Below, piece after piece: positions 34,379-43,657 of a stretch of DNA of 64,000 bases. Source of the DNA: Pollutimonas thiosulfatoxidans (GTDB lineage Bacteria; Pseudomonadota; Gammaproteobacteria; Burkholderiales; Burkholderiaceae_B); contig NZ_CP022987.1 in assembly GCF_004022565.1 (NCBI RefSeq), positions 2,790,001-2,854,000 of the forward strand. Direction: 5' to 3'. The notes beneath the pieces are model-generated. The model was not told where the DNA came from. It was given only the letters and a program-made list of their open reading frames with translations, and made no database searches. How positions within the stretch are numbered: position 1 is the stretch's first letter; each line of letters opens with the position of its first letter. Position numbers and translations under genes: made by a program.

Positions 34379-36319
34379 ATGGCGATGCATCCTTTACGAT
34401 CCCAAGCGGCAACTGCCCTGACCTTGGCCTTGAGTCTGTTTGTTCTAGGCACGGCGATCTTTGGCGCAAGGGACGCATTGGTTCAGCGGTCCATTTTCCT
34501 GGGTCTGGTCATTCTTGTGGCCTTGCTCAGATACCCATTGCTCAATGGCACACCGTGGTGGAGGCTGGGCGTTGCGATAGATGCAGCGCTTGGCCTGCTG
34601 GCCACCGCAAGCTGTGTGTGGGTCGTGCTTAACGCAGACACGATCATGAACAGTCTGCCCACTGCCGGCACGCTTCACATCGGCATGACCATTGTGCTAG
34701 TCGTAACCATACTCGATCTGTCACGACGAGCCATTGGTCTTATCTTTCCGGCCATGGTCGCCGTGGGACTGGCTTATGCGCTTCTGGGCCAGCATATTCC
34801 GGGGCCGCTGGGGCATCGCGGCTTTGACGTGTATTTCATTACCGAAACGCTGCTGCTTAGCGATATAGGCCTTTGGGGCTCATTGCTCGGGGTGGCGGCG
34901 ACAATTATTGCGATCTTCTCTCTGTTCGGTGCATTTCTGCTGCATTCGGGTGGCGGCGCCACGTTTATGGATCTGGCCCTGCGTGTCAGCGGTCGGTCCA
35001 CTGGGGGGGCGGCCAAGATCGCAACCATCGCTTCGGGGTTATTCGGCATGGTCAGTGGCAGCGCGGTCGGCAACGTCGCGACCACGGGCGCCTTTACGAT
35101 TCCCTTGATGAAGCGGCTGGGCTATCCGGCGTCCCTTGCCGGCGCAGTCGAGGCGGTTGCCTCGACTGGCGGCCAACTGGCGCCTCCCATCATGGGCGCA
35201 GCTGCCTTCATCATGGCGGAAATCATCGGCAGCGACTACCTGTCAATCGCTGCGGCAGCCGCGCTACCGGCGGCACTGTTCTATTGGGGTGTCTTTGCCA
35301 CCGTGCATGTCACGGCACAAGAAGAGAAGCTGGGGCAAGTGCCTGATGATCAGATTCCAGCATGGGCGACTATTCTGCGTGTCGACCGGCTGGCTTCTAT
35401 CGTCTTGTCGATTGCTGGACTGACCATCGGTATTCTGCAAGGTATGTCACTGCAGACGGCGGCGTTTTATGGCATTGCGGGTGCAGTGGCCGGCATGTTC
35501 GTGGCAGCAGTCTCGCAACGACTGCAATCGACTTCTGCCAAGAAGTCACCCCCTACGGAAAAGCATCCGAACATGCTAGCGCCCATACTGCGCCAAGCTC
35601 GCAGCGCGTTGGACGAGGGGGCGACCGGACTGATCATCGTCGGTATTCTGCTTGCAGGCGCGCAAATTCTAGTGTCCATGATCAACCTCACCGGGGTCGG
35701 CGTAACGCTGTCATCGATGATTGTGGGCGACGGTAACGCACCTGTACTGATGATCGGTCTGGTTGTCGCGCTAGTATGCATGATTATGGGCATGGGCATT
35801 CCCACAACTGCTGCCTATGTGCTGGTCGCGGCAACACTCGCGCCCGCGCTCATTAAAATTGGCGTCAGTCCCATCGCGGCACACATGTTCGTCTTTTACT
35901 ACGCGACTTTGTCTGTCATCACCCCGCCCGTTTGCGTGGGAGTCTTCGTGGCGGCGGGATTGGCGGGCGAGCGTTGGGTAGCCGTTGCACGCCGGGCAGT
36001 CACGCTAGGGGCTGTCACCTATGTCATCCCGTTTTTGTTCCTGTTGTACCCGCTTATGCTCACCCCCAGCTTCAGTGTGGGCTATTTCGAAGCTGCGCTT
36101 AGCGGCGCCATATTCGTGGCATCGTTTGCCTATCTCTTTGGTGGCGCACGCGTCAGCCGTTGGCGGTTTGTCGACATCGCCGCGTGGCTGTCCATTGCCG
36201 TCCTGGCCACCGTTCCAACGCAAGCAGGCCTTGTTCTTTCTGCAATGGGCCTGGCCTTGATGATCTGGCTGCGGCATCGACACCGGGTCACAAGCCTTTC
36301 TTGTCAGAAGGCTGTTTAA
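34379..36319 (+). CDS. TRAP transporter fused permease (4TM/12TM)
   Basis: 646 aa, very hydrophobic, with the small DctQ-like part fused to the large DctM-like part as is usual for TAXI-type TRAP systems. Typical motifs include GLFGMVSGSAVGNVATTGAF, TGGQLAPPIMGAAAFIMAE and GMGIPTTAAYVLVA. It uses an ion gradient to import a substrate delivered by the upstream receptor, whose gene carries a stop codon. The substrate is unknown; the DUF1446 neighbours suggest an organic acid. Confidence 0.9.
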   Translation: MAMHPLRSQAATALTLALSLFVLGTAIFGARDALVQRSIFLGLVILVALLRYPLLNGTPWWRLGVAIDAALGLLATASCVWVVLNADTIMNSLPTAGTLHIGMTIVLVVTILDLSRRAIGLIFPAMVAVGLAYALLGQHIPGPLGHRGFDVYFITETLLLSDIGLWGSLLGVAATIIAIFSLFGAFLLHSGGGATFMDLALRVSGRSTGGAAKIATIASGLFGMVSGSAVGNVATTGAFTIPLMKRLGYPASLAGAVEAVASTGGQLAPPIMGAAAFIMAEIIGSDYLSIAAAAALPAALFYWGVFATVHVTAQEEKLGQVPDDQIPAWATILRVDRLASIVLSIAGLTIGILQGMSLQTAAFYGIAGAVAGMFVAAVSQRLQSTSAKKSPPTEKHPNMLAPILRQARSALDEGATGLIIVGILLAGAQILVSMINLTGVGVTLSSMIVGDGNAPVLMIGLVVALVCMIMGMGIPTTAAYVLVAATLAPALIKIGVSPIAAHMFVFYYATLSVITPPVCVGVFVAAGLAGERWVAVARRAVTLGAVTYVIPFLFLLYPLMLTPSFSVGYFEAALSGAIFVASFAYLFGGARVSRWRFVDIAAWLSIAVLATVPTQAGLVLSAMGLALMIWLRHRHRVTSLSCQKAV

Positions 36320-36334
36320 CTAGCGCTCAAGCAA

Positions 36335-36360
36335 AAGGCCAGTCGTTCGCGACTGGCCTT
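36335..36360. terminator. Stem-loop terminator after the TRAP permease
   Basis: An 11-bp perfect stem (AAGGCCAGTCG with CGACTGGCCTT) closed by a TTCG tetraloop, preceded by A-residues and followed by GTTTG. It lies between convergent genes. Confidence 0.75.
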
Positions 36361-36379
36361 GTTTGCCTGTTCTTGCGGC

Positions 36380-36967
36380 TTACGTATGCGTGATCTGGGT
36401 TCCCAGTACTTTCATGCATTCGCGCATGAAAGCGGCCAGACCCGTCCAGCCTTTGGCCGAGACCATGGTGCCGTCGACATAGGCCTCATGCGGCTTGACG
36501 TCGATATAGGTGCCGCCCGCCAGAATGACTTCCGGCTCGCAGGCGCCCAGGGCCGCCACTTTCTTGCCACGAATGACCCCGTCTACCGCGACGAGGATCT
36601 GAACACCATGGCATATCGTGAAGATGGGCTTTTTCTCTTCGTGGAAATGACGGACCATGGCTTGAATGCGCTTGTCGGTCCGGATGTATTCCGGCCCGCG
36701 CCCGCCGGCGCAATATACCGCGTCGTATTCGTCCAGGTTCACCTCGGAGAAGGTCTTGTTGATTTCGGCCAGATGCCCGAAGCGCTCGATATAGGTTTGG
36801 TGTCCCTCGAAGTCATGCAGCGATGTCTGGATCATCTCGCCCGCCTTTTTATCCGGGCAAATGACATGGACGGTATGGCCTACGGCCTCCATGCCTTGCT
36901 GGAAAACAAAGATCTCATATTCCTCGGTGAATTCACCGCAAAGCATGAGGATTTTCTTGCCGTTCAT
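36380..36967 (-). CDS. DJ-1/PfpI-family protein
   Basis: 195 aa with the DJ-1/PfpI fold: KKILMLCGEFTEEYEIFVF, YDAVYCAGGRGPEYIR and the nucleophile-elbow cysteine in IFTICHGVQILVAV. Members are proteases, glyoxalase-like or deglycase enzymes, and similarity alone does not tell which. A strong AGGAGG precedes the ATG. It is the last gene of the minus-strand run containing the ribose-type ABC transporter. Confidence 0.85.
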   Translation of the reverse strand: MNGKKILMLCGEFTEEYEIFVFQQGMEAVGHTVHVICPDKKAGEMIQTSLHDFEGHQTYIERFGHLAEINKTFSEVNLDEYDAVYCAGGRGPEYIRTDKRIQAMVRHFHEEKKPIFTICHGVQILVAVDGVIRGKKVAALGACEPEVILAGGTYIDVKPHEAYVDGTMVSAKGWTGLAAFMRECMKVLGTQITHT

Positions 36968-37023
36968 ATAGTCCTCCTATGGGCAGTTAGAGCGGCCAGG
37001 CTTGGTGGCCCGGCCTGTTTGCA

Positions 37024-37986
37024 TCAGAATGGGCTGTCAGGGAAATAGAACTGATCTGCGTTCTCTGGGGTGATCAGCGGCGCATCCAGCTTGAAGTTGC
37101 CGCGCATGGGTGCCTGACCGGTAAACTGGGCCGCCGTCATGTAGATGGCCGATTTGATCATCGATGGCGGATAAGGCGTCGAGATAGGCGTGATGGCGTT
37201 TTTGGCTTTTACCAGCTCGATGACGTCTTTCATGCCGTTACCACCCAGCGCATATTGGATCTCTTTGCGGCCAGATTGCTTCATCGCCTCAAGCACGCCC
37301 AACAGCATGTCGTCATCATTGGCCCAGACCGCATCGATATGCGGATACTTGGCCAGGTAGTCTTGCATCAGCTTGAAGGCCTCGTCTTGGTTCCAGTTGG
37401 CATACTGAATATCCAGGATCTCGATGTCAGTCTTGGACATCACATCGGTGAATCCCTTGATCCGCTCATCGTCAATGACGGTCGGGATGCCACGCAACAC
37501 GACGATCTTGCCTTTGTTGCCCAGCTTGTCAGCCAGCCACTTCGCCGTGTTGGCTCCCACGGCGATATTGTCGCCGGCGACATATAGATCCTGTATGGTG
37601 GGGTCGGTCAGGCCGCGATCGACCACCGCAATAAAGGTACCGGCCGCCTTGACCTGTTCAACAGGGCCTGTCAGTTCTTCCGACGTAAAAGGCAAAATGA
37701 CCAGCGCATCCAGCTTGCGGCTGGCCGCCAGGTCTTCCAGCGCCGATACCTGCGCCGTTGCCGAAGGCGACGTCTTCACCACCACGTCGATATTCGGAAA
37801 TGCCGCCTTGATTTCTTTGGCGGCCTGTTCCGCGTGATACACAACGCCGCCGGTCCAGCCGTGCGTCGCAGCGGGGATGGACACGGCTATGGTTTTTTTC
37901 TCTTGTGCCAAGGCACCGGTGGTGGTTAGTGCCACGAGGCTGACTGCGGACAGCAGGCCAAGTGCCTTTTTGGTTATCGCTTTCAT
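37024..37986 (-). CDS. Sugar ABC transporter substrate-binding protein, RbsB-like
   Basis: 320 aa from the ATG at 37986, with AGGAGAG upstream. A signal peptide (VALTTTGALAQEKK) is followed by a periplasmic-binding-protein type 1 fold: VSIPAATHGWTGGVVYHAEQ, VILPFTSEELTGPVEQV, VWANDDDMLLGVLEA. The open frame extends upstream to 38427 over the permease gene, but that part is a shadow. It delivers a sugar or sugar-like ligand to the permease and ATPase encoded next to it. Confidence 0.9.
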   Translation of the reverse strand: MKAITKKALGLLSAVSLVALTTTGALAQEKKTIAVSIPAATHGWTGGVVYHAEQAAKEIKAAFPNIDVVVKTSPSATAQVSALEDLAASRKLDALVILPFTSEELTGPVEQVKAAGTFIAVVDRGLTDPTIQDLYVAGDNIAVGANTAKWLADKLGNKGKIVVLRGIPTVIDDERIKGFTDVMSKTDIEILDIQYANWNQDEAFKLMQDYLAKYPHIDAVWANDDDMLLGVLEAMKQSGRKEIQYALGGNGMKDVIELVKAKNAITPISTPYPPSMIKSAIYMTAAQFTGQAPMRGNFKLDAPLITPENADQFYFPDSPF

Positions 37987-38051
37987 TTGTCTCTCCTGAT
38001 TATGGTTGTCAATTCTTTCTCCTTGAAAGCCTCCACCCCTCCTCGTGGCGG

Positions 38052-39041
38052 CTACTTGATGAAGCGATGCGCAAGCATCGCGAGGATAATGATCACGCCT
38101 TGCACGGCGGCGACGAGGTATTCGGAAACCATGTTGGACAGCACCATCAGGTTCGCGATTACCTCCAGAATCAATGCACCGGCGACGGTTCCCCAGATTC
38201 GGGCTTTGCCACCGCGTAGCAGCGTGCCGCCGATCACCACGGCGGTGATCACCTGCAGTTCCCATAGCTGGCCGGTGGTGGGCGTCGCGGCGCCCAGACG
38301 CGGGATATAGCAGATCGCGGCGATGGCCACGCACAGCCCCTGTATGACAAAAGCCATGGTCCGAACCTTGGTAACCGACACGCCCGAGAAGCGGGCAACA
38401 TCGGCACTGGATCCCACGGCCGTGCAACGGCGCCCGTATTTGGTGCGATACAGGATGAAGGCACCGACCAGCGCCACGGCCAAGGTAATGGCCACCGGTA
38501 TCGGAATGCCCAATACGTCGCCGAAGTAAATCGGGCGGTAAGGATCGCGCAGCGCCCTATCCATGGGGATAGAGCCGCCGTCGGACATCCATGTGATCAG
38601 CGCGCGGAAGATCCCCATGGTGCCCAGCGTGGCAATAAAGGGTTCGATCTTGCCTACGGTGACGATCACCCCGTTCAGCAGCCCACAGGCGGCACCGACC
38701 ACCAGACCTGCGCCCGCCCCCATGAAGATCGCATTGGCGCCCATCGAGGGTTCAAACCGATTCATGATCAGTATCATGATGCCGGTTACGAAGGCCATCA
38801 TGGAGCCCACCGACAGATCCAGGCAGCCCGACGAGATCACGAAGGTCGCGCCAATGGCGATAATGGCGATGAACGCCGAACGTGTCACCACGTTGGCAAT
38901 GTTGGTCCCGGTAGCGAAGTTGGTGTTCAGCATGACGCCGACCAACAGCACTATTGCCAAGGCAATGAATGGGCCCAAGGCGGCCCAGGGGATGCGGCCA
39001 GAAGGCCTAGCCACTGGGATATTCGATGTTGTGCTTGTCAT
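38052..39041 (-). CDS. Sugar ABC transporter permease, RbsC-like
   Basis: 329 aa, multiple membrane helices, BPD_transp_2 family: FVISSGCLDLSVGSMMAFV, NGVIVTVGKIEPFIATLGTM and VIGGTLLRGGKARIWGTV are characteristic of ribose/xylose-type permeases. AGGAG precedes the ATG. It overlaps the end of the ATPase gene by 35 bases, indicating translational coupling. Confidence 0.92.
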   Translation of the reverse strand: MTSTTSNIPVARPSGRIPWAALGPFIALAIVLLVGVMLNTNFATGTNIANVVTRSAFIAIIAIGATFVISSGCLDLSVGSMMAFVTGIMILIMNRFEPSMGANAIFMGAGAGLVVGAACGLLNGVIVTVGKIEPFIATLGTMGIFRALITWMSDGGSIPMDRALRDPYRPIYFGDVLGIPIPVAITLAVALVGAFILYRTKYGRRCTAVGSSADVARFSGVSVTKVRTMAFVIQGLCVAIAAICYIPRLGAATPTTGQLWELQVITAVVIGGTLLRGGKARIWGTVAGALILEVIANLMVLSNMVSEYLVAAVQGVIIILAMLAHRFIK

Positions 39042-40635
39042 TTTGGTCTCCTGCGCCGTTTCTGTTTAAACGGTCTTGTGGGCTTGCCTCGTGTGCATCG
39101 CCGCTGGTGGCTGCGTAGACGACGTTCTGTTCGGTAATGTGATCGCCGGTCAGTTCGGCCACGACGCGGCCTGCACGCATGACCAGAACCCGGTCGGCAA
39201 GGCCGACCAGTTCGGGGAGTTCCGACGAAATCACAATGCAGGCTTTGCCTGATCGAACCAGTTGGTCGATGAAGTCGTAAATTTGACTCTTGTTGCCGAT
39301 ATCGATGCCGCGGGTAGGCTCGTCGATGATGACGACCGAGGGGTCGGTCATCATTACCTTTGCCAGCAGCAGTTTTTGCTGATTTCCACCGGACAGCTGA
39401 CCGGCATTCAGATGAAGCGATCCCACGCGTATGTCGTAGTCGCCCACTGCCTTTTGCAGTGCTCGGGTCTCTTTGCTTCGATCCAGCGCAAGGCGCGTGT
39501 GGACACGATCCAGTGCCTGGAGTGTCAGGTTGGGTGCGAGCGGCTCTTCCAGCAACAGGCCCTTGCCCTTGCGGTCTTCGGTCAGGTAAACCAGGCCGTG
39601 TTCCCGCCAATCCTTGACGGAGCGGTGCTGGACGGGGAGGTCCGCCATGTCGATCCGGACGGCATGAGCTGTCCGAAGACCCAACAGCCCCTCGAATAGC
39701 TCGGTGCGGCCGGAGCCTATCATGCCGCCGATACCCAGGACTTCGCCGCGTCGAACTGCGAAGCTGGCTTCTACCGCGCCATGATCGACAGACAATTGGT
39801 CCACCGACAGCAGTGGACTGCCCGACGGCTGGGGACGTTTTGCCGGATACAGCACGTCCAGTTCGCGGCCGACCATCAATTCAGCCATCTTGCGCTGCGT
39901 CAGGTCGGACGCGGGCCAGGTGCCTATCATTTTTCCGTCGCGCAACACTGTTATTCGATCAGCCAGCGCCTCGACCTCGTCCAGGCGATGTGAAATATAA
40001 AGGACCGCAACGCCGTTTGCCCTGAGTCCGCGAACGACATCCAACAGCGCCGCCACTTCGTCGTTGGCCAGCACGGCGGTGGGTTCATCAAATATCACTA
40101 CCTTGCGCGGTTCCAGCAGCGCCCGGGCAATTTGTGCCAGTTGCCGTTGCGCCAGCGGGAGATTACCCACGCGGTCGCGAGGGCGGCAGTGCGCGCCGAT
40201 GGAAGCAAGGACTTCGGCAGTACGCTGGTTCATGGCGCGGTCGTCGACCATGGCACCACGCGACAGCTCACGACCAAGGAAAAGATTCTCTGCAACGGTC
40301 AGGTCTGGCGCCAGCAGGATTTCCTGGTGCACCAGCACCACGCCTGCAGCCTCCGCAACCGCAGCATCTGCGAAGTCAACAGGCTGCCCGGCCATAAGCA
40401 GGCGGCCTTCCGTGGGCGGCACATAGCCGGACAGCAGCTTCATGAGCGTGGATTTGCCCGCACCATTCTCGCCGATGATGGCGTGGACCTCGCCCGCGTG
40501 GATATCCAAGGTGGCATTGGAGAGCACGGTGATGGCGCCATAGGTCTTGGTCAGACCCGCAGCAGCAAGCGCCGGCGGATCGGTAGACGTGTCTGCCATT
40601 TGGGCCGTGGCGGTTATGGGAAGCGTGGCAGCCAT
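39007..40635 (-). CDS. Sugar ABC transporter ATP-binding protein, RbsA-like
   Basis: 542 aa with two ABC domains. The first has Walker A GENGAGKST, signature LPLAQRQLAQIARAL (a divergent signature) and Walker B VVIFDEPTAVLANDE. The second has the degenerate Walker A GGMIGSGRTEL typical of RbsA/MglA, signature LSGGNQQKLLLAKV and Walker B VVIIDEPTRGIDIG. It begins four bases after the GntR gene stop, in the order regulator, ATPase, permease, binding protein, DJ-1-like gene. Confidence 0.92.
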   Translation of the reverse strand: MAATLPITATAQMADTSTDPPALAAAGLTKTYGAITVLSNATLDIHAGEVHAIIGENGAGKSTLMKLLSGYVPPTEGRLLMAGQPVDFADAAVAEAAGVVLVHQEILLAPDLTVAENLFLGRELSRGAMVDDRAMNQRTAEVLASIGAHCRPRDRVGNLPLAQRQLAQIARALLEPRKVVIFDEPTAVLANDEVAALLDVVRGLRANGVAVLYISHRLDEVEALADRITVLRDGKMIGTWPASDLTQRKMAELMVGRELDVLYPAKRPQPSGSPLLSVDQLSVDHGAVEASFAVRRGEVLGIGGMIGSGRTELFEGLLGLRTAHAVRIDMADLPVQHRSVKDWREHGLVYLTEDRKGKGLLLEEPLAPNLTLQALDRVHTRLALDRSKETRALQKAVGDYDIRVGSLHLNAGQLSGGNQQKLLLAKVMMTDPSVVIIDEPTRGIDIGNKSQIYDFIDQLVRSGKACIVISSELPELVGLADRVLVMRAGRVVAELTGDHITEQNVVYAATSGDAHEASPQDRLNRNGAGDQNDKHNIEYPSG

Positions 40636-40638
40636 GGC

Positions 40639-41322
40639 TTATTCGAAGGCCAGCATTAACCGGTCGCGCGAACGCTCTATGTGTACGCGCATCGCCGCTT
40701 CTGCAGCCGCGGCATTGCGCGCACGAAAGGCTGCCAACAGGTTCTCGTGTTCTTCGAGTGCCTCTTGGGTGACCCGGCTATGGAACATCAGGCGGAACAA
40801 ATGCAGGTGGACGTGCTGGTTGAATAGCGTTGAGCGGATGACTTCATTTCCGGCGATGCGCAGAATTTCGTCATGAAAATGCGCATCGGTACGGGCAAAG
40901 CGCGAGTAGCGACTGGTTCGGTCGACTGGCGCATCGCCATGCGCCATGTCGGCGGCAATCTCTTCAATGTGGTTAAGCGCAACGGGGGTCATGTTGAGGG
41001 CAGCCAATCGGGCGCCCTCGGGCTCTACCAGCAGACGGAAGTTGAATAAATCCTCGAATTGCTTGCGCCCCAGTTGTGGGGCGGCGCTGTAGCCAATCAG
41101 GTGCGCCTTGTGAACCAGGCCCTCGCGCTCTAGCCGCGAGAGCGCCTCGCGAACCGGCGTCTGGGACACGTTCAGCTCGCGCGCGATGACGTCGATTGGC
41201 ATGCGCGCACCGGGAGCGATCTCCAGTGACATAAGGCGTTCGTAGATGCTGTCGTAGACACCGTCCACCACACTTGGCGGGCGTACCAATGCCCCAGCCT
41301 GCTTTTCTCGTAGCGCTACCAT
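40639..41322 (-). CDS. GntR-family transcriptional regulator (FCD subfamily)
   Basis: 227 aa. The N-terminal winged helix (LEIAPGARMPIDVIARELNV, then SQTPVREALSRLEREGLV) is joined to an all-helical FCD ligand domain with metal-binding histidines (FARTDAHFHDEILRIAGN, EEHENLLAAF). Such regulators usually respond to organic acids. It lies between the transporter operon and the divergent dehydrogenase operon and likely controls both. Confidence 0.9.
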   Translation of the reverse strand: MVALREKQAGALVRPPSVVDGVYDSIYERLMSLEIAPGARMPIDVIARELNVSQTPVREALSRLEREGLVHKAHLIGYSAAPQLGRKQFEDLFNFRLLVEPEGARLAALNMTPVALNHIEEIAADMAHGDAPVDRTSRYSRFARTDAHFHDEILRIAGNEVIRSTLFNQHVHLHLFRLMFHSRVTQEALEEHENLLAAFRARNAAAAEAAMRVHIERSRDRLMLAFE

Positions 41323-41369
41323 GGTCGTTCGCAGCCTCGTTCAGTTGTTCTTGACATGTAAAAATGTTG

Positions 41370-41412
41370 GCATATAAGATATCGGATGTCAAATAAAATA
41401 TCCTATACGATA
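41370..41412. promoter_or_regulatory. AT-rich divergent regulatory region with candidate GntR sites
   Basis: A sharply AT-rich stretch between the GntR gene and the divergent dehydrogenase gene contains two related dyads, CATATAAGATAT and, on the other strand, CATATCGTATAGGATAT. The second touches the dehydrogenase start codon. The position suits a repressor site; the exact operator is not determined. Confidence 0.45.
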
Positions 41413-42425
41413 TGATAATGGAAGCGCGGGCACGGCAGTGCGCAGCGCGGCTGCTTGAAGATCGCGGCACACCGCCCGACGCTGCATGCCTGCAAGCCGA
41501 CGTCCTGATCGAAGCGGAGCTGCGAGGCCTGCCCTCGCATGGGCTCTTGCGTTTACCGCGCCTGCTCGCGCGCATCGATAAGGGGCTGGCTGTCCCGGCT
41601 GCAGTCGGCCTGCATCATTGGCGGACCACGGCCGTGCTGGAAGTTGATGGGCAACGCGCACTTGGCCCTATCGCCATGATGGCGGCGCTGGAAGCCATGA
41701 TGCCCCGATTGCAAGTTGCAGGTATTGCACTCGCCGCCATCCGCAATGCCAATCACATCGGGATGCTCGCGTACTACGCGGAACAAGCCGCCGCACGCGG
41801 CGTCATTGGCATTGTGCTTTCCACCAGTGAAGCACTCGTCCACCCTTATGGCGGCACCCAGGCCATGTTGGGCACCAACCCGATTGCCATCGGCATTCCC
41901 ACGGCGGATGAGCCGTTTGTTCTCGATCTGGCAACCAGCCTTGTCTCCATGGGCAAGATCCACAGCCACGCCTTGCGTGGCGAGCCGCTGTCCGATGGCT
42001 GGGCCGTCGACAGCTCGGGCCGCCCTACGACCGATGCCCTGGCCGCCAAGCATGGCGCTATCGCACCGTTCGGCCAGGCCAAGGGCTACGGACTTGGATT
42101 GGCCTTTGAACTGTTGGTGGCGGCACTTGCAGGATCAGACCTCGCCCCGGCGATACGCGGCACGCTGGACGCGTCCGAACCGGCGAACAAGGGCGACCTG
42201 CTGATCCTGATTGACCCGGGTACGCGTGATGGCCTTGCCGCGGGGTTGACGGAATATCTGAACGCCATACGCGCTTCGCGCCCGCTACACCCTGACCGGC
42301 CTGTGGCCGTGCCCGGAGATGGCGCGCGCCACCGCCGTATAGCGGCCTTACGCGATGGGATCGATATTCCCGCCGCGCTTCTGGATGAACTGCAACGTGT
42401 GGGCGGCGACTGCAAATGGACATAA
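41412..42425 (+). CDS. Ldh-family (malate/L-lactate-type) NAD(P)-dependent dehydrogenase
   Basis: 337 aa of the Ldh2/AllD/ComC oxidoreductase family, unrelated to classical lactate dehydrogenase. Motifs: GLPSHGLLRLPRLLARID, AIRNANHIGMLAYYAEQAA, GTNPIAIGIPT, and GQAKGYGLGLAFELLVAAL. Members oxidise 2-hydroxyacids such as ureidoglycolate, sulfolactate or 2,3-diketogulonate; the substrate here is unknown. The ATG at 41418 is an alternative. First gene of a four-gene operon. Confidence 0.85.
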   Translation: MIMEARARQCAARLLEDRGTPPDAACLQADVLIEAELRGLPSHGLLRLPRLLARIDKGLAVPAAVGLHHWRTTAVLEVDGQRALGPIAMMAALEAMMPRLQVAGIALAAIRNANHIGMLAYYAEQAAARGVIGIVLSTSEALVHPYGGTQAMLGTNPIAIGIPTADEPFVLDLATSLVSMGKIHSHALRGEPLSDGWAVDSSGRPTTDALAAKHGAIAPFGQAKGYGLGLAFELLVAALAGSDLAPAIRGTLDASEPANKGDLLILIDPGTRDGLAAGLTEYLNAIRASRPLHPDRPVAVPGDGARHRRIAALRDGIDIPAALLDELQRVGGDCKWT

Positions 42426-42439
42426 AAAGGAGAGAGACC

Positions 42440-43657
42440 ATGGAAAATTTTGGCACGATCAGATCGCCGCGCGAACTGATATTTGGAGCCGGGCAGCGCC
42501 GGGCGCTGGGCCTGGTAGCCAAAGGCTTGGGCCGTCGGGCGCTGGTGGTCACTGATGAGCGCTTGGCGTCGGATGCAGACTTTCTCGCGATGATTACCGA
42601 TCTGGAAGGCAAGGGCCTGATGCTGCGCATCGAAAGCGGCACCCTGCCCGACGTGCCGGCGGAAACCACTGTTCTGATCGCCGACGCAGCCCGCGACTTC
42701 GCGCCGGACCTCGTCATCGGCGTGGGCGGCGGCTCTTGCCTGGACATGGCCAAATGCGTGGCGCTATTGCTGACCCACGGTGGGCGCCCACAAGATTACT
42801 ACGGTGAGCTGAAAGTCCCGGGGCCGATCTTGCCACTGATCGCAATTCCGACAACGGCCGGCACCGGCTCTGAAGTCACACCGGTTGCCGTCCTGTCCGA
42901 CAGCGAGCGCAGTCTGAAGGTGGGTATTTCCAGCCCGCATTTGATCCCCACTGCGGCGATTTGCGATCCAGAGCTAACGCTGACCTGCCCGTCCGGACTG
43001 ACCGCCATCGCGGGTGCCGATGCCATGACCCATGCCATCGAGGCATTTACCGCCACCCGCCGCCCCGTCACCCCACAGCTGACACAGGAACGCGTGTTCA
43101 TTGGCAAAAACGTCTTATCGGACCAATTCGCGCTTAGGGCGATCTCGCTGCTGTGGCAAGGCCTGGAAGCCGCTTATCGTGACGGGAGCAATGTGGCGGC
43201 ACGCGGGCAAGTTATGCAGGGCGCAACCTTTGCCGGCCTGGCTTTTGGCGTCGCCGGCACGGCAGCCGCTCATGCAATACAGTACCCGGCCGGCGCCCTT
43301 ACTCACACCGCCCATGGCGCGGGCGTGGCTTGCCTGATGCCTTGGGTCATGGAGTGGAATCGCCCGGCGATAGGTGAAGAATTGCAGCAGATGGCCGCTG
43401 TAATGAATCTACCCGACGGGGCGGCTGTCATCCCAGCCATCTCGGCGCTGTTCGGACGGATAGGGATTCCCTCGACGCTGGCCCAGCTTGGCCTGGCGGA
43501 AGACCAACTGGACTGGGTAGCAGAGCAATCTTGCGGCATCGAAAGGCTGATTCAGAATAACCCCCGTCAGCTTGATCGCCGTGACATGCGTCAGCTTCTG
43601 GACGCCGCCTTTTCGGGCGACGCCAACCTCATTCAGCAAGACAGGAACCTTCAATAA
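42440..43657 (+). CDS. Iron-containing alcohol dehydrogenase
   Basis: 405 aa, group III alcohol dehydrogenase. The dinucleotide site is VIGVGGGSCLDMAK, followed by PTTAGTGSEVTPVAVL, and the metal ligands lie in GADAMTHAIEAF and GALTHTAHGAGVACLMP. AAGGAGAG precedes the ATG at 42440. With the following semialdehyde-type dehydrogenase it could oxidise an alcohol such as 4-hydroxybutyrate to the acid; that pairing is inference. Confidence 0.9.
   Translation: MENFGTIRSPRELIFGAGQRRALGLVAKGLGRRALVVTDERLASDADFLAMITDLEGKGLMLRIESGTLPDVPAETTVLIADAARDFAPDLVIGVGGGSCLDMAKCVALLLTHGGRPQDYYGELKVPGPILPLIAIPTTAGTGSEVTPVAVLSDSERSLKVGISSPHLIPTAAICDPELTLTCPSGLTAIAGADAMTHAIEAFTATRRPVTPQLTQERVFIGKNVLSDQFALRAISLLWQGLEAAYRDGSNVAARGQVMQGATFAGLAFGVAGTAAAHAIQYPAGALTHTAHGAGVACLMPWVMEWNRPAIGEELQQMAAVMNLPDGAAVIPAISALFGRIGIPSTLAQLGLAEDQLDWVAEQSCGIERLIQNNPRQLDRRDMRQLLDAAFSGDANLIQQDRNLQ

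Noticed and set aside
38052..38427. N-terminal extension of the RbsB-like protein up to 38427
   Set aside because: It is read in another frame of the permease gene and precedes the obvious signal peptide and ribosome-binding site at 37986.
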